Assembly (NCBI GenBank): GCA_019634615.1
Contig: JAHCAZ010000001.1
Location: 266,038 to 330,037, forward strand
From: Opitutaceae bacterium
GTDB taxonomy: Bacteria; Verrucomicrobiota; Verrucomicrobiia; Opitutales; Opitutaceae
Direction: 5' to 3'
Length of the DNA stretch: 64,000 nucleotides
The position numbers and the translations under genes are program-made. Each line of letters starts with the position of its first letter. The first letter of the stretch is position 1. The notes under the pieces were generated by a model. The model ran no database searches, was not told where the DNA came from, and saw nothing but the letters and a program-made list of their open reading frames with translations. Positions 24,831 through 33,268 of the stretch are shown here, piece by piece.

Positions 24831-26288
24831 TCAGGAAGCCGTCCGCGCCTGGGCGCGCATCTGCTGCAGCAGGTCCTTGGTGACCGGGTAGAGGCGCATC
24901 AGGAGCAGGGCGAGCAGCGAGACGCAGGGCCCGGCCACGAGGGTGGCGCCGCAGAGTTTCGCGGCGGTGGCCGGGGCGTGGGTGAGGCCGACCCCGGTCC
25001 GGAAACCGATCACGGTGAGCACGAGGCCGCTGATCAGCAGGCCGACGGAGATGGCGACCTTCTGCGCGAAGCTGAAGACCGCGGCGTAGGCGCCGTCCTT
25101 GTTGCGACCGGTCTTGAGCTCGTTGAGCTCGGCGATGTCCGCCATCATCGACAGCGTGGTGGGGAACATGATGCCGTTGCCCACCCAGTAGGTGCCGTGC
25201 AGCAGCACAAAGACGATCGTCGCCAAGGGCAGGGTGACGCCGGCGACCGCCAGGGTCTGCTCCGGCACCACGGTCCCGGTCAGCAGCACCGCGGCGAGGC
25301 TCAGCGAGCCGCAGAGGTTGAGCACGGCGGCGAAATAGACGGCGCCCTTCTTGTCGAGCCGCCGCGTGAGGAGGCCGCTGCACAGCGAGCCCAGGCCGAA
25401 GCACACCATGCTCCCGCCATGGACGATGGTCTTGTGCAGGCCGTCGAACCGCATGAAATGCTCGTAGAGATACATCTGCAGCGAGGCGACCAGGGTGATG
25501 CCGATCATGACGACCACGGTGAAGCCGAAGACGTGGCGGGCATAGATGTCGGTGAGGATGTCCCGCATGTCGCGGAAGAAATCCAGCACGCTGTTCTCGC
25601 TCCGCGGCAGGCCGGTGCTGTCGACGAGGTGCTTCCGGGCGATGAACGTGACAAAGAGGATGCTGACGAGCGAGACCGCCGCGAACGTGAGGCCCATGTT
25701 CAGGTAGTTCTGCGGGACGGCCGTGGCGCGGAGGCCCGAGTTGTCGGAGAAGAACAGCGTCCAGGCGAGCGCCGGCCCGAGCAGGTTGGCCAGCATGTTC
25801 AGGCCCGAGCGGATGCCCTGCAGGGTCACCCGGCCGTTGTAATCGCCGCAGATCTCAAAGCCCAGGGCGATGTAGGGGATGAGGTAGACGGTGATGGCCG
25901 TGCGCTGCAGGAGGTTGACCACGACGAGATACCAGAAAAGGGCGGCCTGGTGGCCTTGCACGAAGCCGGGCACGTACCACACGAAGACATAGATGATCGT
26001 CACCGCGATGCCGCCCAGCAGGATGTAGGGGTGCCGGCGACCGAACCGGCTGCGGGTGTTGTCGGTGATGTGGCCCATCAGCGGATCCGTGACGGCGTCC
26101 CAGAACACGGCGATGGCCATGGCGATCCCGGCCAGCTTGGGGCTCAGGCCGAGGGCCTCCGTGTAGAAGAGCATCGCAAACCCGGTGATGGAGTTCCCGA
26201 GCAGCGAGTTCGCGATCTCGCCGGCAGAGTAGCCGAGCATGCGCGAACGGGGACACGCGGGGCTGGACGGGGGCGCGGAGTCGGCCAT
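24831..26288 (-). CDS. GPH-family sugar transporter (MelB-like), copy 1
   Basis: This 485-residue, twelve-helix transporter belongs to the glycoside-pentoside-hexuronide:cation symporter family. The helix 1-2 region is GYSAGEIANSLLGNSITGF. The loop carries DAVTDPLMGHITDNTRSRFG, which holds the cation-site Asp pair and the Arg-rich MFS-like loop, then GRRHPYILLGG. It imports a sugar or glycoside with Na+ or H+. ATG 26288 is chosen because it gives the same N-terminus and the same length as the neighbouring paralogue. Part of the DNA is identical to that paralogue, which suggests recent gene conversion. Confidence 0.9.
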   Translation of the reverse strand: MADSAPPSSPACPRSRMLGYSAGEIANSLLGNSITGFAMLFYTEALGLSPKLAGIAMAIAVFWDAVTDPLMGHITDNTRSRFGRRHPYILLGGIAVTIIYVFVWYVPGFVQGHQAALFWYLVVVNLLQRTAITVYLIPYIALGFEICGDYNGRVTLQGIRSGLNMLANLLGPALAWTLFFSDNSGLRATAVPQNYLNMGLTFAAVSLVSILFVTFIARKHLVDSTGLPRSENSVLDFFRDMRDILTDIYARHVFGFTVVVMIGITLVASLQMYLYEHFMRFDGLHKTIVHGGSMVCFGLGSLCSGLLTRRLDKKGAVYFAAVLNLCGSLSLAAVLLTGTVVPEQTLAVAGVTLPLATIVFVLLHGTYWVGNGIMFPTTLSMMADIAELNELKTGRNKDGAYAAVFSFAQKVAISVGLLISGLVLTVIGFRTGVGLTHAPATAAKLCGATLVAGPCVSLLALLLMRLYPVTKDLLQQMRAQARTAS

Positions 26289-26383
26289 GTCGGGGCAGGT
26301 TGACATCTCCGGCGCCCGGCACAACACCGCGGAAATTCAGTAGGCGGGCTAAGCCGCCCGTGCAGAAATGCTACCGCGATCCC

Positions 26384-27841
26384 TCACGTCCGCCCGGCCG
26401 CCTCCGCCCGCAGGCGCACCAAGAGCCCCTTGTCGACGGGATAGTAACGGATCAGCCCGAGGGAGCACAGCGAGATCGCCGGGCCGGCGAGGAGCGTCAC
26501 GCCGCAGAGCGTCCAGACCGTGGCCGGCGCCTGTTCCAGTCCCGCCCCGGTCTTGAATCCGATGCGCGTGAGGATGAAGCCGCTGAGCAGCACGCCGATC
26601 GAGATGGCGCACTTCAGCGCAAAGCTGAAGATCGCCGCGTAGGCCCCGTCCTTGTTCACGCCGGTCCGGAGCTCGTTGATCTCGGCCACGTCCGCCATCA
26701 TCGACGTGGCGGTGGGAAAGATGACGCCGTTGCCCAGCCAGTAGGTCGCGTGCAGCAGGACGAAGACGACAAAGGCATACGGGAACGGCCAGCCCAGCAC
26801 GTCGGTGGTCTGGCCCGGGACGAGCGCGCCCGTGAGGAAGAGCCCGGCCAGGGCGAAATTGCTGCCGATGCTGAGGAGCCCGGCGAACAACACCGTGCCC
26901 TTCTTCTCCAGCCGCCGGACCAGCAGACCGCCGGCCAGCGACCCGAGGCCGAAACCGACCATGCTGCCGCCGTGCGCGATGGTCTTTTCATAGCCGCCGA
27001 ACTTCATGAAATGCTCGTAGAGATACATCTGGAGCGAGCTCACCAGCGCGATGCCCACCGTGACGATGACCATGAACGCGAACACATAGCGCGGGTAGAA
27101 ATCGCCGACGATTTCCTTCATGTCCCGGTGGAACCCCCGGAGGCCGTGCTGGGTGACGGGCAGCCGGCGGTTGTCCGCGATCTGGCTTCGCGTGGCGAAG
27201 ACGACAAAGACGATGCAGGCCAGCGAGACGACGGCGAAGCCCAGGCCCATCCGCACGTAGTTCTCCGGGAGGGAGGTGGCGCGGACCGTTTCATTGTCGG
27301 AGAAAAAGATCGACCAGGCGAGCGCCACGCCGAGCAGGTTGGCCAGCATGTTCATGGCCGAGCGGATGCCCTGCAGCGTGACGCGGCCGTCGTAGTCGGA
27401 GCACAGCTCGAACCCCAGCGCCACATAGGGGACGCCGAAAACCGTGATCGCGGTCCGCTGGAGCAGGTTGATCACGAGCAGATACCAGAACAGCGCCTGG
27501 GGGCTGCCGCGGGCGAAGTCCGGCACGACCCACAGGAATACGTAGATGATCACCACCAGCACGCCGCCCAGCAGGATGTAGGGGTGCCGGCGACCGAACC
27601 GGCTGCGGGTGTTGTCGGTGATGTGGCCCATCACCGGGTCGGTGACGGCATCCCAGAAAACCGCGACGCCCATGGCGATGCCGGCGAGGGCGTGGCTCAG
27701 GCCCAGCGCCTCGGTGTAGTAGAGCATCGCGAACCCGAAGAGCGAATTCATGAGCAGGGAATTCGCGCATTCCCCGACGGAGTAGCCGACCATGCGCAAC
27801 CGCGAGCACTGCGGGCCGGGCGGAGGCTGGGACGCATCCAT
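26384..27841 (-). CDS. GPH-family sugar transporter (MelB-like), copy 2
   Basis: This is a 485-residue tandem paralogue of the downstream transporter, with the same length and helix pattern and the same DAVTDPVMGHITDNTRSRFG loop. The copies differ in the periplasmic loops and the C-terminal half, so substrate range may differ. A 95-base spacer with a small GC hairpin separates the two genes. Upstream, at 27855-27874, GCCGGGCG and CGCCCGGC form a hairpin 13 bases before the start codon. A TACAAT on the minus strand (27913-27918) is a possible -10. No glycosidase or regulator is next to the pair. Confidence 0.9.
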   Translation of the reverse strand: MDASQPPPGPQCSRLRMVGYSVGECANSLLMNSLFGFAMLYYTEALGLSHALAGIAMGVAVFWDAVTDPVMGHITDNTRSRFGRRHPYILLGGVLVVIIYVFLWVVPDFARGSPQALFWYLLVINLLQRTAITVFGVPYVALGFELCSDYDGRVTLQGIRSAMNMLANLLGVALAWSIFFSDNETVRATSLPENYVRMGLGFAVVSLACIVFVVFATRSQIADNRRLPVTQHGLRGFHRDMKEIVGDFYPRYVFAFMVIVTVGIALVSSLQMYLYEHFMKFGGYEKTIAHGGSMVGFGLGSLAGGLLVRRLEKKGTVLFAGLLSIGSNFALAGLFLTGALVPGQTTDVLGWPFPYAFVVFVLLHATYWLGNGVIFPTATSMMADVAEINELRTGVNKDGAYAAIFSFALKCAISIGVLLSGFILTRIGFKTGAGLEQAPATVWTLCGVTLLAGPAISLCSLGLIRYYPVDKGLLVRLRAEAAGRT

Positions 27842-27854
27842 GGCCGGGCAGGCT

Positions 27855-27874
27855 GCCGGGCGGGTTCGCCCGGC
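27855..27874 (-). promoter_or_regulatory. 5' hairpin before the upstream GPH transporter gene
   Basis: GCCGGGCG and CGCCCGGC are perfect eight-base arms around GGTT. The hairpin ends 13 bases before the ATG and would cover the usual ribosome-binding position. It could limit translation, or be a fragment of a palindromic element. Confidence 0.4.
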
Positions 27875-27988
27875 TCAAGGCTGCGCTGCAGGTAACAGGA
27901 ACGCTACGGTTGATTGTAGCTTCGCTATTGTCGGCCGACCCCGGCCACAGCTGCGGTGACCGCGGCGTCTCCTCGAATCGCTTCGACC

Positions 27989-30433
27989 CTACCGCCAGAG
28001 CGGCACCAGCTCCTGCTTCCGCACCCAGCCGGTCCGGCCGTCCTCGAACCGCAGCCGCACCCAGCCGAGGAAGGTCCGATTCATCACGCCGAGCGAGCCG
28101 GCGGCGAGCGCGGTGGTCTGCTGGTTGATCTCGGCCTCCGTGGGGATCGAGTGCAGCGTGGTGCCGCGCCAGGCGAGTGCCGCCTGCGGATGCGCCGCCA
28201 GGCCGTAGGCGTCGCGACCGACCAGCGCCGCGGTGCCGGCCAGCAGACCGGCCACGATGGCGGCGAGGGCAAGGTACCGCCCCCAGGCCGGCGCGCGCTG
28301 GAAGCGGCCGTAGAGCAGAACGCCAAGGGCCAGCGCGATCAGCGTGGCGCTGGCGACGGCGGCGCGTTCCCATTCCGCGGGCGAGGCGAGGCGGGCCAGG
28401 GCATGGCGGGGACCGGGCGCGAGGAAGGGGGCCAGCGTGCCGGGAGTGTAGCCCGCCTTTTCGCAGGCGAGGGCGAGGTTCAATCGCCCGCCGTCATCCG
28501 CCGGGTGCTGCACGAACGCGGCCGTCGCCTGCGCGGCGGCCTCCGTCCAGCGATCCTGCTGCGCGAGGGCGAGGGCGAGGTTGTGGCGCGCCGCCCAGTC
28601 GGCGGGATCCCGCTGCACGACCTCGGCCCAGGCCTTCTCGGCGGTGGCGTAGTCGCCCTGCCGGTAGGCGGCGGCGGCATCGGCCGCCCGCAGGTCGGAC
28701 GCGGCGAGGACCGCGGCGAGGGCCAGCAGGGGCAGCAGGTTGCGCGGATGCAGGATGCGCCAGGCCGCGAAGCCGGGAACCCGGGAGGCGGCGAGGGCGG
28801 CGCGGGCGCGGTCGGCCCAGTCGGCGGGGAGCTCGGCCGGCGGGCCGTAGAGGGCGCGGTCGGCCTCGGACCAGAGCCGCTGCCAGGCGGGATCCGCGAG
28901 GGCGGAGGCCGCGGGCGCCGCGTGCGGGATGCGGCAAAGGACCGCGGTGTCGTGCTGCCAGGCGAGGAGGAGCGCGGCGCGCTCCGCCGCCGGGGCCTGG
29001 GCGAGGCGATCGAGCGTGGCGCCGAGGCGCTGCCGCGCGAGGCGGCGCGCGCGGCCGGGATCGGTGAGGGCCGCGCGGCGGGCGGACAACCCGAGCCAGA
29101 AGACGCCGAGCGCGGCAAAGGGCGCGAGCGCCGCGAGGACGAGGTTGCGCACCCGGGCGAATGGCACCGGGGCCGAGGCGCTGCCGGGCAGCGGATCCCG
29201 CGGGAGGGCGGAGGGCAGCTCCGGCGGCGCCGGCGGCTTGGGCGGGGTCGCGGCGGCGACGGCCGGGCCGGTCGCCTCGGCGGACGGGGCGATGTTGAAG
29301 CGCGGGGCGGCGGGCGCCGAGATGGTGACGGTGGTGCGCGGCGTGGTGAGCGTCTGGTACGTGCCGGTCTTGGGGTCGAAGTAGGTGAACTCCACCGGGG
29401 CGAGGGTGTAGGTGCCCGGCTTGGTGGGCACGAGGACCACGTCCTCGGCGAGCGTGGCGTCGAACAAACGGCCCTCGGCGGGCGTGCGCTTGGCCTGGGG
29501 CGAAATGACCTGGAAGTCGCGCGAGACCTCGCGCGCCGGCAGGCCGGCGACATCGGGCCAGTTGCCGGTGCCGCTCAGCTCGAGCGTCCAGGTCACGGGC
29601 TCGCCCACGGCGGCGGTGGCCGGGACGACCTTGGAGTTGAGCCGGAACTGGCCGACGGCGCCGCTGAAGCCGGCGGGCGCCGGCAGGGGGAGCGGGCGGA
29701 CGTTGACGGCCGGCTGGTTCGAGGTGACCGACAGCTGCTCCACGCGCGGCTGCTGGAACAGGCCGAAGCCGATCGTGCCGGTGGCGACATTCACAAGCTG
29801 GCTGGCGGCGTGGATGGTGACCGTGCCCGGGGCCTTGGCGTAGGCCCGGGTCTTGTAGGCGATGTTGAGGCGGGTCTCGCCGTTGGCGGTGAACTCGGCC
29901 GGCTCGGGCTTCGACCAGTCCTCGACGATGAGCGGGGCGGAGTCCCATTCGATGGGGCCGCCGAGCTGGTTGAAGTTCCGGCGCGAGACGTCGAGCGAAT
30001 AGGCCAGCGGGAAGACCTCGCCGGCCCAGGCCGAGGTGACGCCGGGCAGCAGGCGGGCGTAGATGTTGGCCTCGGCCGCCTGCCGCATCGCGCCGGTGGT
30101 GAAGGCCGGCACGCGCAGGGTGCCCTCCGTGGTCTTGACCGTGAAGGCGGGGATCGAGACGCTGCCGGCGGCCCGGGCGCGGACGCGGTAGTTCAGGATG
30201 ACCGAGCGGGTCATGCTGAAATTGACAATCGAGGTCTGCTCGGAGCGGCCCGCGAAGCTGAACGTGACGTTCGGAACCGACGGCAGCGCGGGGTCGCCCT
30301 CGGGGGCGCAGTTCTCAAAGACGAGCTGGAGTTCCGACGGATCACCGGAGTCGGAGGCCTGCCACTGCACCGACTGCGCACACGCAGCGGCCACGAGCAG
30401 GCAGAAGAGGAAGGCGAGGCGGAGCGAACGCAT
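27989..30433 (-). CDS. batD: BatD-type protein with C-terminal TPR and SH3-like domains (BatD/BatE fusion)
   Basis: The 814-residue protein has a signal peptide (LRLAFLFCLLVAAACA). A long periplasmic BatD region of Ig-like strands follows to about residue 400, with FVNAxSRxSVILNYRVRA-like, RNFNQLGGP and PARLLPG-type segments. Next come a Pro/Ala linker and a transmembrane helix (LVLAALAPFAALGVFWLGL). After another helix two TPR-like repeats (AAYRQGDYATAEKAWAEVV and RHNLALALAQQDRWTEAA) appear. Two more helices precede a final SH3-like domain ending GWVRLRFEDGRTGWVRKQ. Separate BatD and BatE proteins are usual, so this is a fusion. It is the last gene of the Bat operon, five bases after batB/C. 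The family is linked to aerotolerance and envelope stress. Its mechanism is unknown. Confidence 0.85.
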   Translation of the reverse strand: MRSLRLAFLFCLLVAAACAQSVQWQASDSGDPSELQLVFENCAPEGDPALPSVPNVTFSFAGRSEQTSIVNFSMTRSVILNYRVRARAAGSVSIPAFTVKTTEGTLRVPAFTTGAMRQAAEANIYARLLPGVTSAWAGEVFPLAYSLDVSRRNFNQLGGPIEWDSAPLIVEDWSKPEPAEFTANGETRLNIAYKTRAYAKAPGTVTIHAASQLVNVATGTIGFGLFQQPRVEQLSVTSNQPAVNVRPLPLPAPAGFSGAVGQFRLNSKVVPATAAVGEPVTWTLELSGTGNWPDVAGLPAREVSRDFQVISPQAKRTPAEGRLFDATLAEDVVLVPTKPGTYTLAPVEFTYFDPKTGTYQTLTTPRTTVTISAPAAPRFNIAPSAEATGPAVAAATPPKPPAPPELPSALPRDPLPGSASAPVPFARVRNLVLAALAPFAALGVFWLGLSARRAALTDPGRARRLARQRLGATLDRLAQAPAAERAALLLAWQHDTAVLCRIPHAAPAASALADPAWQRLWSEADRALYGPPAELPADWADRARAALAASRVPGFAAWRILHPRNLLPLLALAAVLAASDLRAADAAAAYRQGDYATAEKAWAEVVQRDPADWAARHNLALALAQQDRWTEAAAQATAAFVQHPADDGGRLNLALACEKAGYTPGTLAPFLAPGPRHALARLASPAEWERAAVASATLIALALGVLLYGRFQRAPAWGRYLALAAIVAGLLAGTAALVGRDAYGLAAHPQAALAWRGTTLHSIPTEAEINQQTTALAAGSLGVMNRTFLGWVRLRFEDGRTGWVRKQELVPLWR

Positions 30434-30438
30434 GGGTG

Positions 30439-32250
30439 TCACCAATTCTTGCCCGGCTTGGCGGGCGCGGGCTTTTTCTCGCCTTCCATCAGCTGGAAGA
30501 GCCGGGCCGGCGAGTCCTGGTTGCGGATCTGGTCGAGTTTCTGCAGCGGCATGGCGAGGGAGGGATCGGCGGGTTCCTTGTCGCCCTTTTGTTTCTCGGG
30601 CGCGCCACCCACCTTCTGGGTGTCGCGGGGCGGCGGGGGCGGTTCGGTCTTTTCTTTCATGTCGCCAAAGGCGGAGTCCTGCTGGCCGCCCTGCTTGTCC
30701 TCGGGCTTGGCGGCGTCGGAGGGATTCTGCTGCTGCTCCTTTTGCTGGTCGGAGTGGGACTGCTCCGACTGCTGCTGGTCCTGCTGCGGTTGCTGCTGCT
30801 GGTCCTGTTTTTCCTGATCCTGTTTATCCTGCTGCTCCTGCTTCTGCTGCTGGGGCGGCGGTTCAGGCTGTTGCAGGAGAGTTTCGAGTTCGCGGCGCAA
30901 TTGCGCCCAGTCGGCGGTTTTCGCATCGAGTCCCGCCCCGAGGTCCACGGCGGCGAGGGCGTCGCGCACGGGGCCCTCGGGCACCGGGCGCTGCTCGGAC
31001 TGGATCTTTTGCCCCCAGGTCACCGTCTCGCGGGCGAGTTCCGCCCAGTCGCGGCCGGTGCGCGAATCTTGGTTGGCGAGGCGCCCCACGATCTTGCCCA
31101 GCGGGGAAGGCGCAGCCGCCGCGGGAGCGGCGGCGATTGCGGATGTCGGAAACCGGATACCGGAAAGAAAGACCAGCAATGCCACGGCAGCCACCTTTCC
31201 GGTATCCGGTATCCTCAATCCGGTATTGGCTTCCGTGATCTTAAGTTCTCGCGGTTTCGGTCTCACCGGGAACTCGCGCCACAGGCTCACGAGGAGGCAG
31301 AAGAGGGCGGGGGCGAGGGCCCACTGGAAGCGTTCGACGAGGCGCACGTTGTGTTTCTCGGTGAACTCGCCCTTGCGGCCGGCCTCGACGGTGGCGCGCA
31401 GCACGCCGGCGAGGTCGAGCCAGGCGCTGGCATCGCGGTAGGTGCCGCCGGTCTGGTCGGCGAGCTCGCGCAGGGAGGTGCCATTGAGCTTCGAGAGGAC
31501 GACGGCGCCGCGTTCGTCCTTCACGAAGGCGCCGGTGCCGTCGGGGATCATGGCCCCGGCCTCGGTGCCGACGCCGAGGCAGATGGCGCGGATGCCCTTT
31601 TTCTTCAGCTCCGCGATGCTGCCCTGCCAGTGCTCGTCGTTGGCTTCGCCGTCGCTGAGCACGATGAGGAAGCGGTCGGCGGTCGTGCCGGAACCGAAGG
31701 CCTGCAGGGTGGTGTCGACCAGGGCCGAGTAATTGGTGCCGCCCTCCGGGAGATAGTCGGGGGTCAGCACGGGCAGGAACTCGCGCAGGATCTCGTAATC
31801 CGCGCTGAGCGGGCTCTGGAGGAAGGCGGTGCCGGAAAAGACGATCAGGCCGACGCGTTCGCCGGCGAGTTTCTCGAGGAGGGAGCGGATGAGCAGCTTG
31901 GCGCGCTCGAGCCGCGTCGGCTTGATGTCGGCCGCGAGCATCGAGCGCGAGAGGTCGATCGCGATGACGATCTCGCGCGACTGGTCGAAGACCGGTTCCT
32001 CGATGCGGCCCCATTGCGGCCGGGCGAGGGCGACGATGGCGAGGGCCAGGCCGAGGCCCAGCCAGAGCCGCCCGCGGCGCGCGGCCGAGGGTTGGCCCGC
32101 GGCGAGCGCGAGGTGGTGGTGGCCCGCCTCGGCCCGCAGGATCTTTGGATGGTGCTCGGTCGCGGCGCCGGCGCGACGGCGCAGGTCCCAGAGCACCAGC
32201 GCGAAGGGCAGGGCGAGCAGCCAAAGGAGATGGGGCCAGGCGAAGCTCAT
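30439..32250 (-). CDS. batB: BatB-type vWA protein fused to a Gln-rich BatC-like region
   Basis: The 603-residue protein has two N-terminal helices and then a von Willebrand A domain. The MIDAS motif is AIDLSRSM (DxSxS) near residue 95, with later TNYSALVDTT and LSDGEANDEH. A helix near 325 ends the BatB part. A second hydrophobic, signal-peptide-like stretch (GKVAAVALLVFLSGI) and an Ala-rich linker follow. The C-terminal region has GRDWAELARETVTWGQ and a very Gln/Asp/Lys-rich run, as in BatC. The junction is made by palindromic element F, read in frame. It overlaps batA by four bases and would act in the periplasm or inner membrane with BatA and BatD. Confidence 0.88.
   Translation of the reverse strand: MSFAWPHLLWLLALPFALVLWDLRRRAGAATEHHPKILRAEAGHHHLALAAGQPSAARRGRLWLGLGLALAIVALARPQWGRIEEPVFDQSREIVIAIDLSRSMLAADIKPTRLERAKLLIRSLLEKLAGERVGLIVFSGTAFLQSPLSADYEILREFLPVLTPDYLPEGGTNYSALVDTTLQAFGSGTTADRFLIVLSDGEANDEHWQGSIAELKKKGIRAICLGVGTEAGAMIPDGTGAFVKDERGAVVLSKLNGTSLRELADQTGGTYRDASAWLDLAGVLRATVEAGRKGEFTEKHNVRLVERFQWALAPALFCLLVSLWREFPVRPKPRELKITEANTGLRIPDTGKVAAVALLVFLSGIRFPTSAIAAAPAAAAPSPLGKIVGRLANQDSRTGRDWAELARETVTWGQKIQSEQRPVPEGPVRDALAAVDLGAGLDAKTADWAQLRRELETLLQQPEPPPQQQKQEQQDKQDQEKQDQQQQPQQDQQQSEQSHSDQQKEQQQNPSDAAKPEDKQGGQQDSAFGDMKEKTEPPPPPRDTQKVGGAPEKQKGDKEPADPSLAMPLQKLDQIRNQDSPARLFQLMEGEKKPAPAKPGKNW
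31148..31214. repeat. Type F palindrome inside the batB/C reading frame
   Basis: GGAAACCGGATACCGGAAAG (31148-31167) pairs with CTTTCCGGTATCCGGTATCC (31195-31214) with one mismatch over 20 bases, around a 27-base loop. It is translated as part of the linker between the BatB and BatC-like parts. A further ATCCGGTAT unit follows at 31219. Confidence 0.88.
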
Positions 32251-33266
32251 GCCGTTGCCTCCTTGCGCAGCGGCGGGCGCGCGAACACGGCCCCGAGGAT
32301 CAGCGCGACCAGGCCAGGCGCCGCCGGCCAGTGGAACAGCTCGGTGGTCACGAGGTAGCTCTTGGCCTGAAACTCGATTTTCTTGGCCTGGTCGATGGCG
32401 TTGAAGGCGGCGGTGATCGTGTCCTGGTCGGCCGCCCGGAAGTAGCGTCCGCCCGTGGTCGTGGCGATGTCGCGCAGCGCGCTCTCGTCGAGGTCCGACA
32501 GCAGGCGGCGCATGCCGATCTTGTTGCCCTGCTCGTCGAAGACGGGGAAGGGCACGATCCCGTCGCGGCCGGCGCCGATGGTGTAGACGGGGATGCCGCG
32601 CGCCTTGGCGATCTCGGCGGCCTGCGGCGGCGTCAGCGCACCGCGGTTGTTGGCGCCATCGGTCAGCAGCACGACGAACGCGCCCTGACGGCGTCCGCCC
32701 GACTCGCGCTGCGCCTGCTCGAGCCGCGTGAGCGCGACGCCGAGCCCGTCGCCGATGGCGGTGCCGTCCTCGATGAGGCCGATCCGAAGGCGCTCGGTCT
32801 GCCGGGCGAGCCAGTCGTGGTCGAAGGTGAGCGGGGCGAGGGTGTAGGCCTTGCCCGAGAAGACGACGATGCCGATGCGGTCCGAGGGCCGCTCGTTGAT
32901 GAAGGCCTGGATGACCGGCTTGATGGCCTGCAGCCGGTTGACGCGGTCGCCGTCGCGCTCGTAGTCCTCGGCCAGCATCGAGCCGGAGAGGTCGATCGCG
33001 AGCATCAGGTCGTAGCCCTGCGTCCGCACCTCGCGCTTGTCCTCGATCCGCTGCGGCCGGGCGAGGGCGACGATGAGCAGGGCGAGCCCGGTCAGGGCGA
33101 GGGCGACGGGCCAGCGCGAGACCGACGCGAGCGAGGGCCGGTACCAGGCCGCGGCGAAGGGCACGAGCAGGACCGGGACCTTGCGCCGCCCGCGCAGCCA
33201 GTAGAGCAGCGGCAGCGCCAGCAGCGCCAGGAGCCAGAGGGGATCGTGGAAGACGAGGTGGCCCAT
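32247..33266 (-). CDS. batA: BatA-type von Willebrand factor A protein
   Basis: The 339-residue protein has two N-terminal membrane helices (WLLALLALPLLYWLRG and WPVALALTGLALLIVALA). The vWA domain has MIDAS LAIDLSGSM near residue 90, TAIGDGLGVAL and LLTDGANN. A C-terminal helix follows. The aerotolerance family name comes from Bacteroides fragilis BatA. It is thought to form an inner-membrane complex with BatB and to be remodelled by the MoxR AAA+ ATPase. It overlaps batB/C by four bases and follows the DUF58 gene by two. Confidence 0.92.
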   Translation of the reverse strand: MGHLVFHDPLWLLALLALPLLYWLRGRRKVPVLLVPFAAAWYRPSLASVSRWPVALALTGLALLIVALARPQRIEDKREVRTQGYDLMLAIDLSGSMLAEDYERDGDRVNRLQAIKPVIQAFINERPSDRIGIVVFSGKAYTLAPLTFDHDWLARQTERLRIGLIEDGTAIGDGLGVALTRLEQAQRESGGRRQGAFVVLLTDGANNRGALTPPQAAEIAKARGIPVYTIGAGRDGIVPFPVFDEQGNKIGMRRLLSDLDESALRDIATTTGGRYFRAADQDTITAAFNAIDQAKKIEFQAKSYLVTTELFHWPAAPGLVALILGAVFARPPLRKEATA

Positions 33267-33268
33267 GG

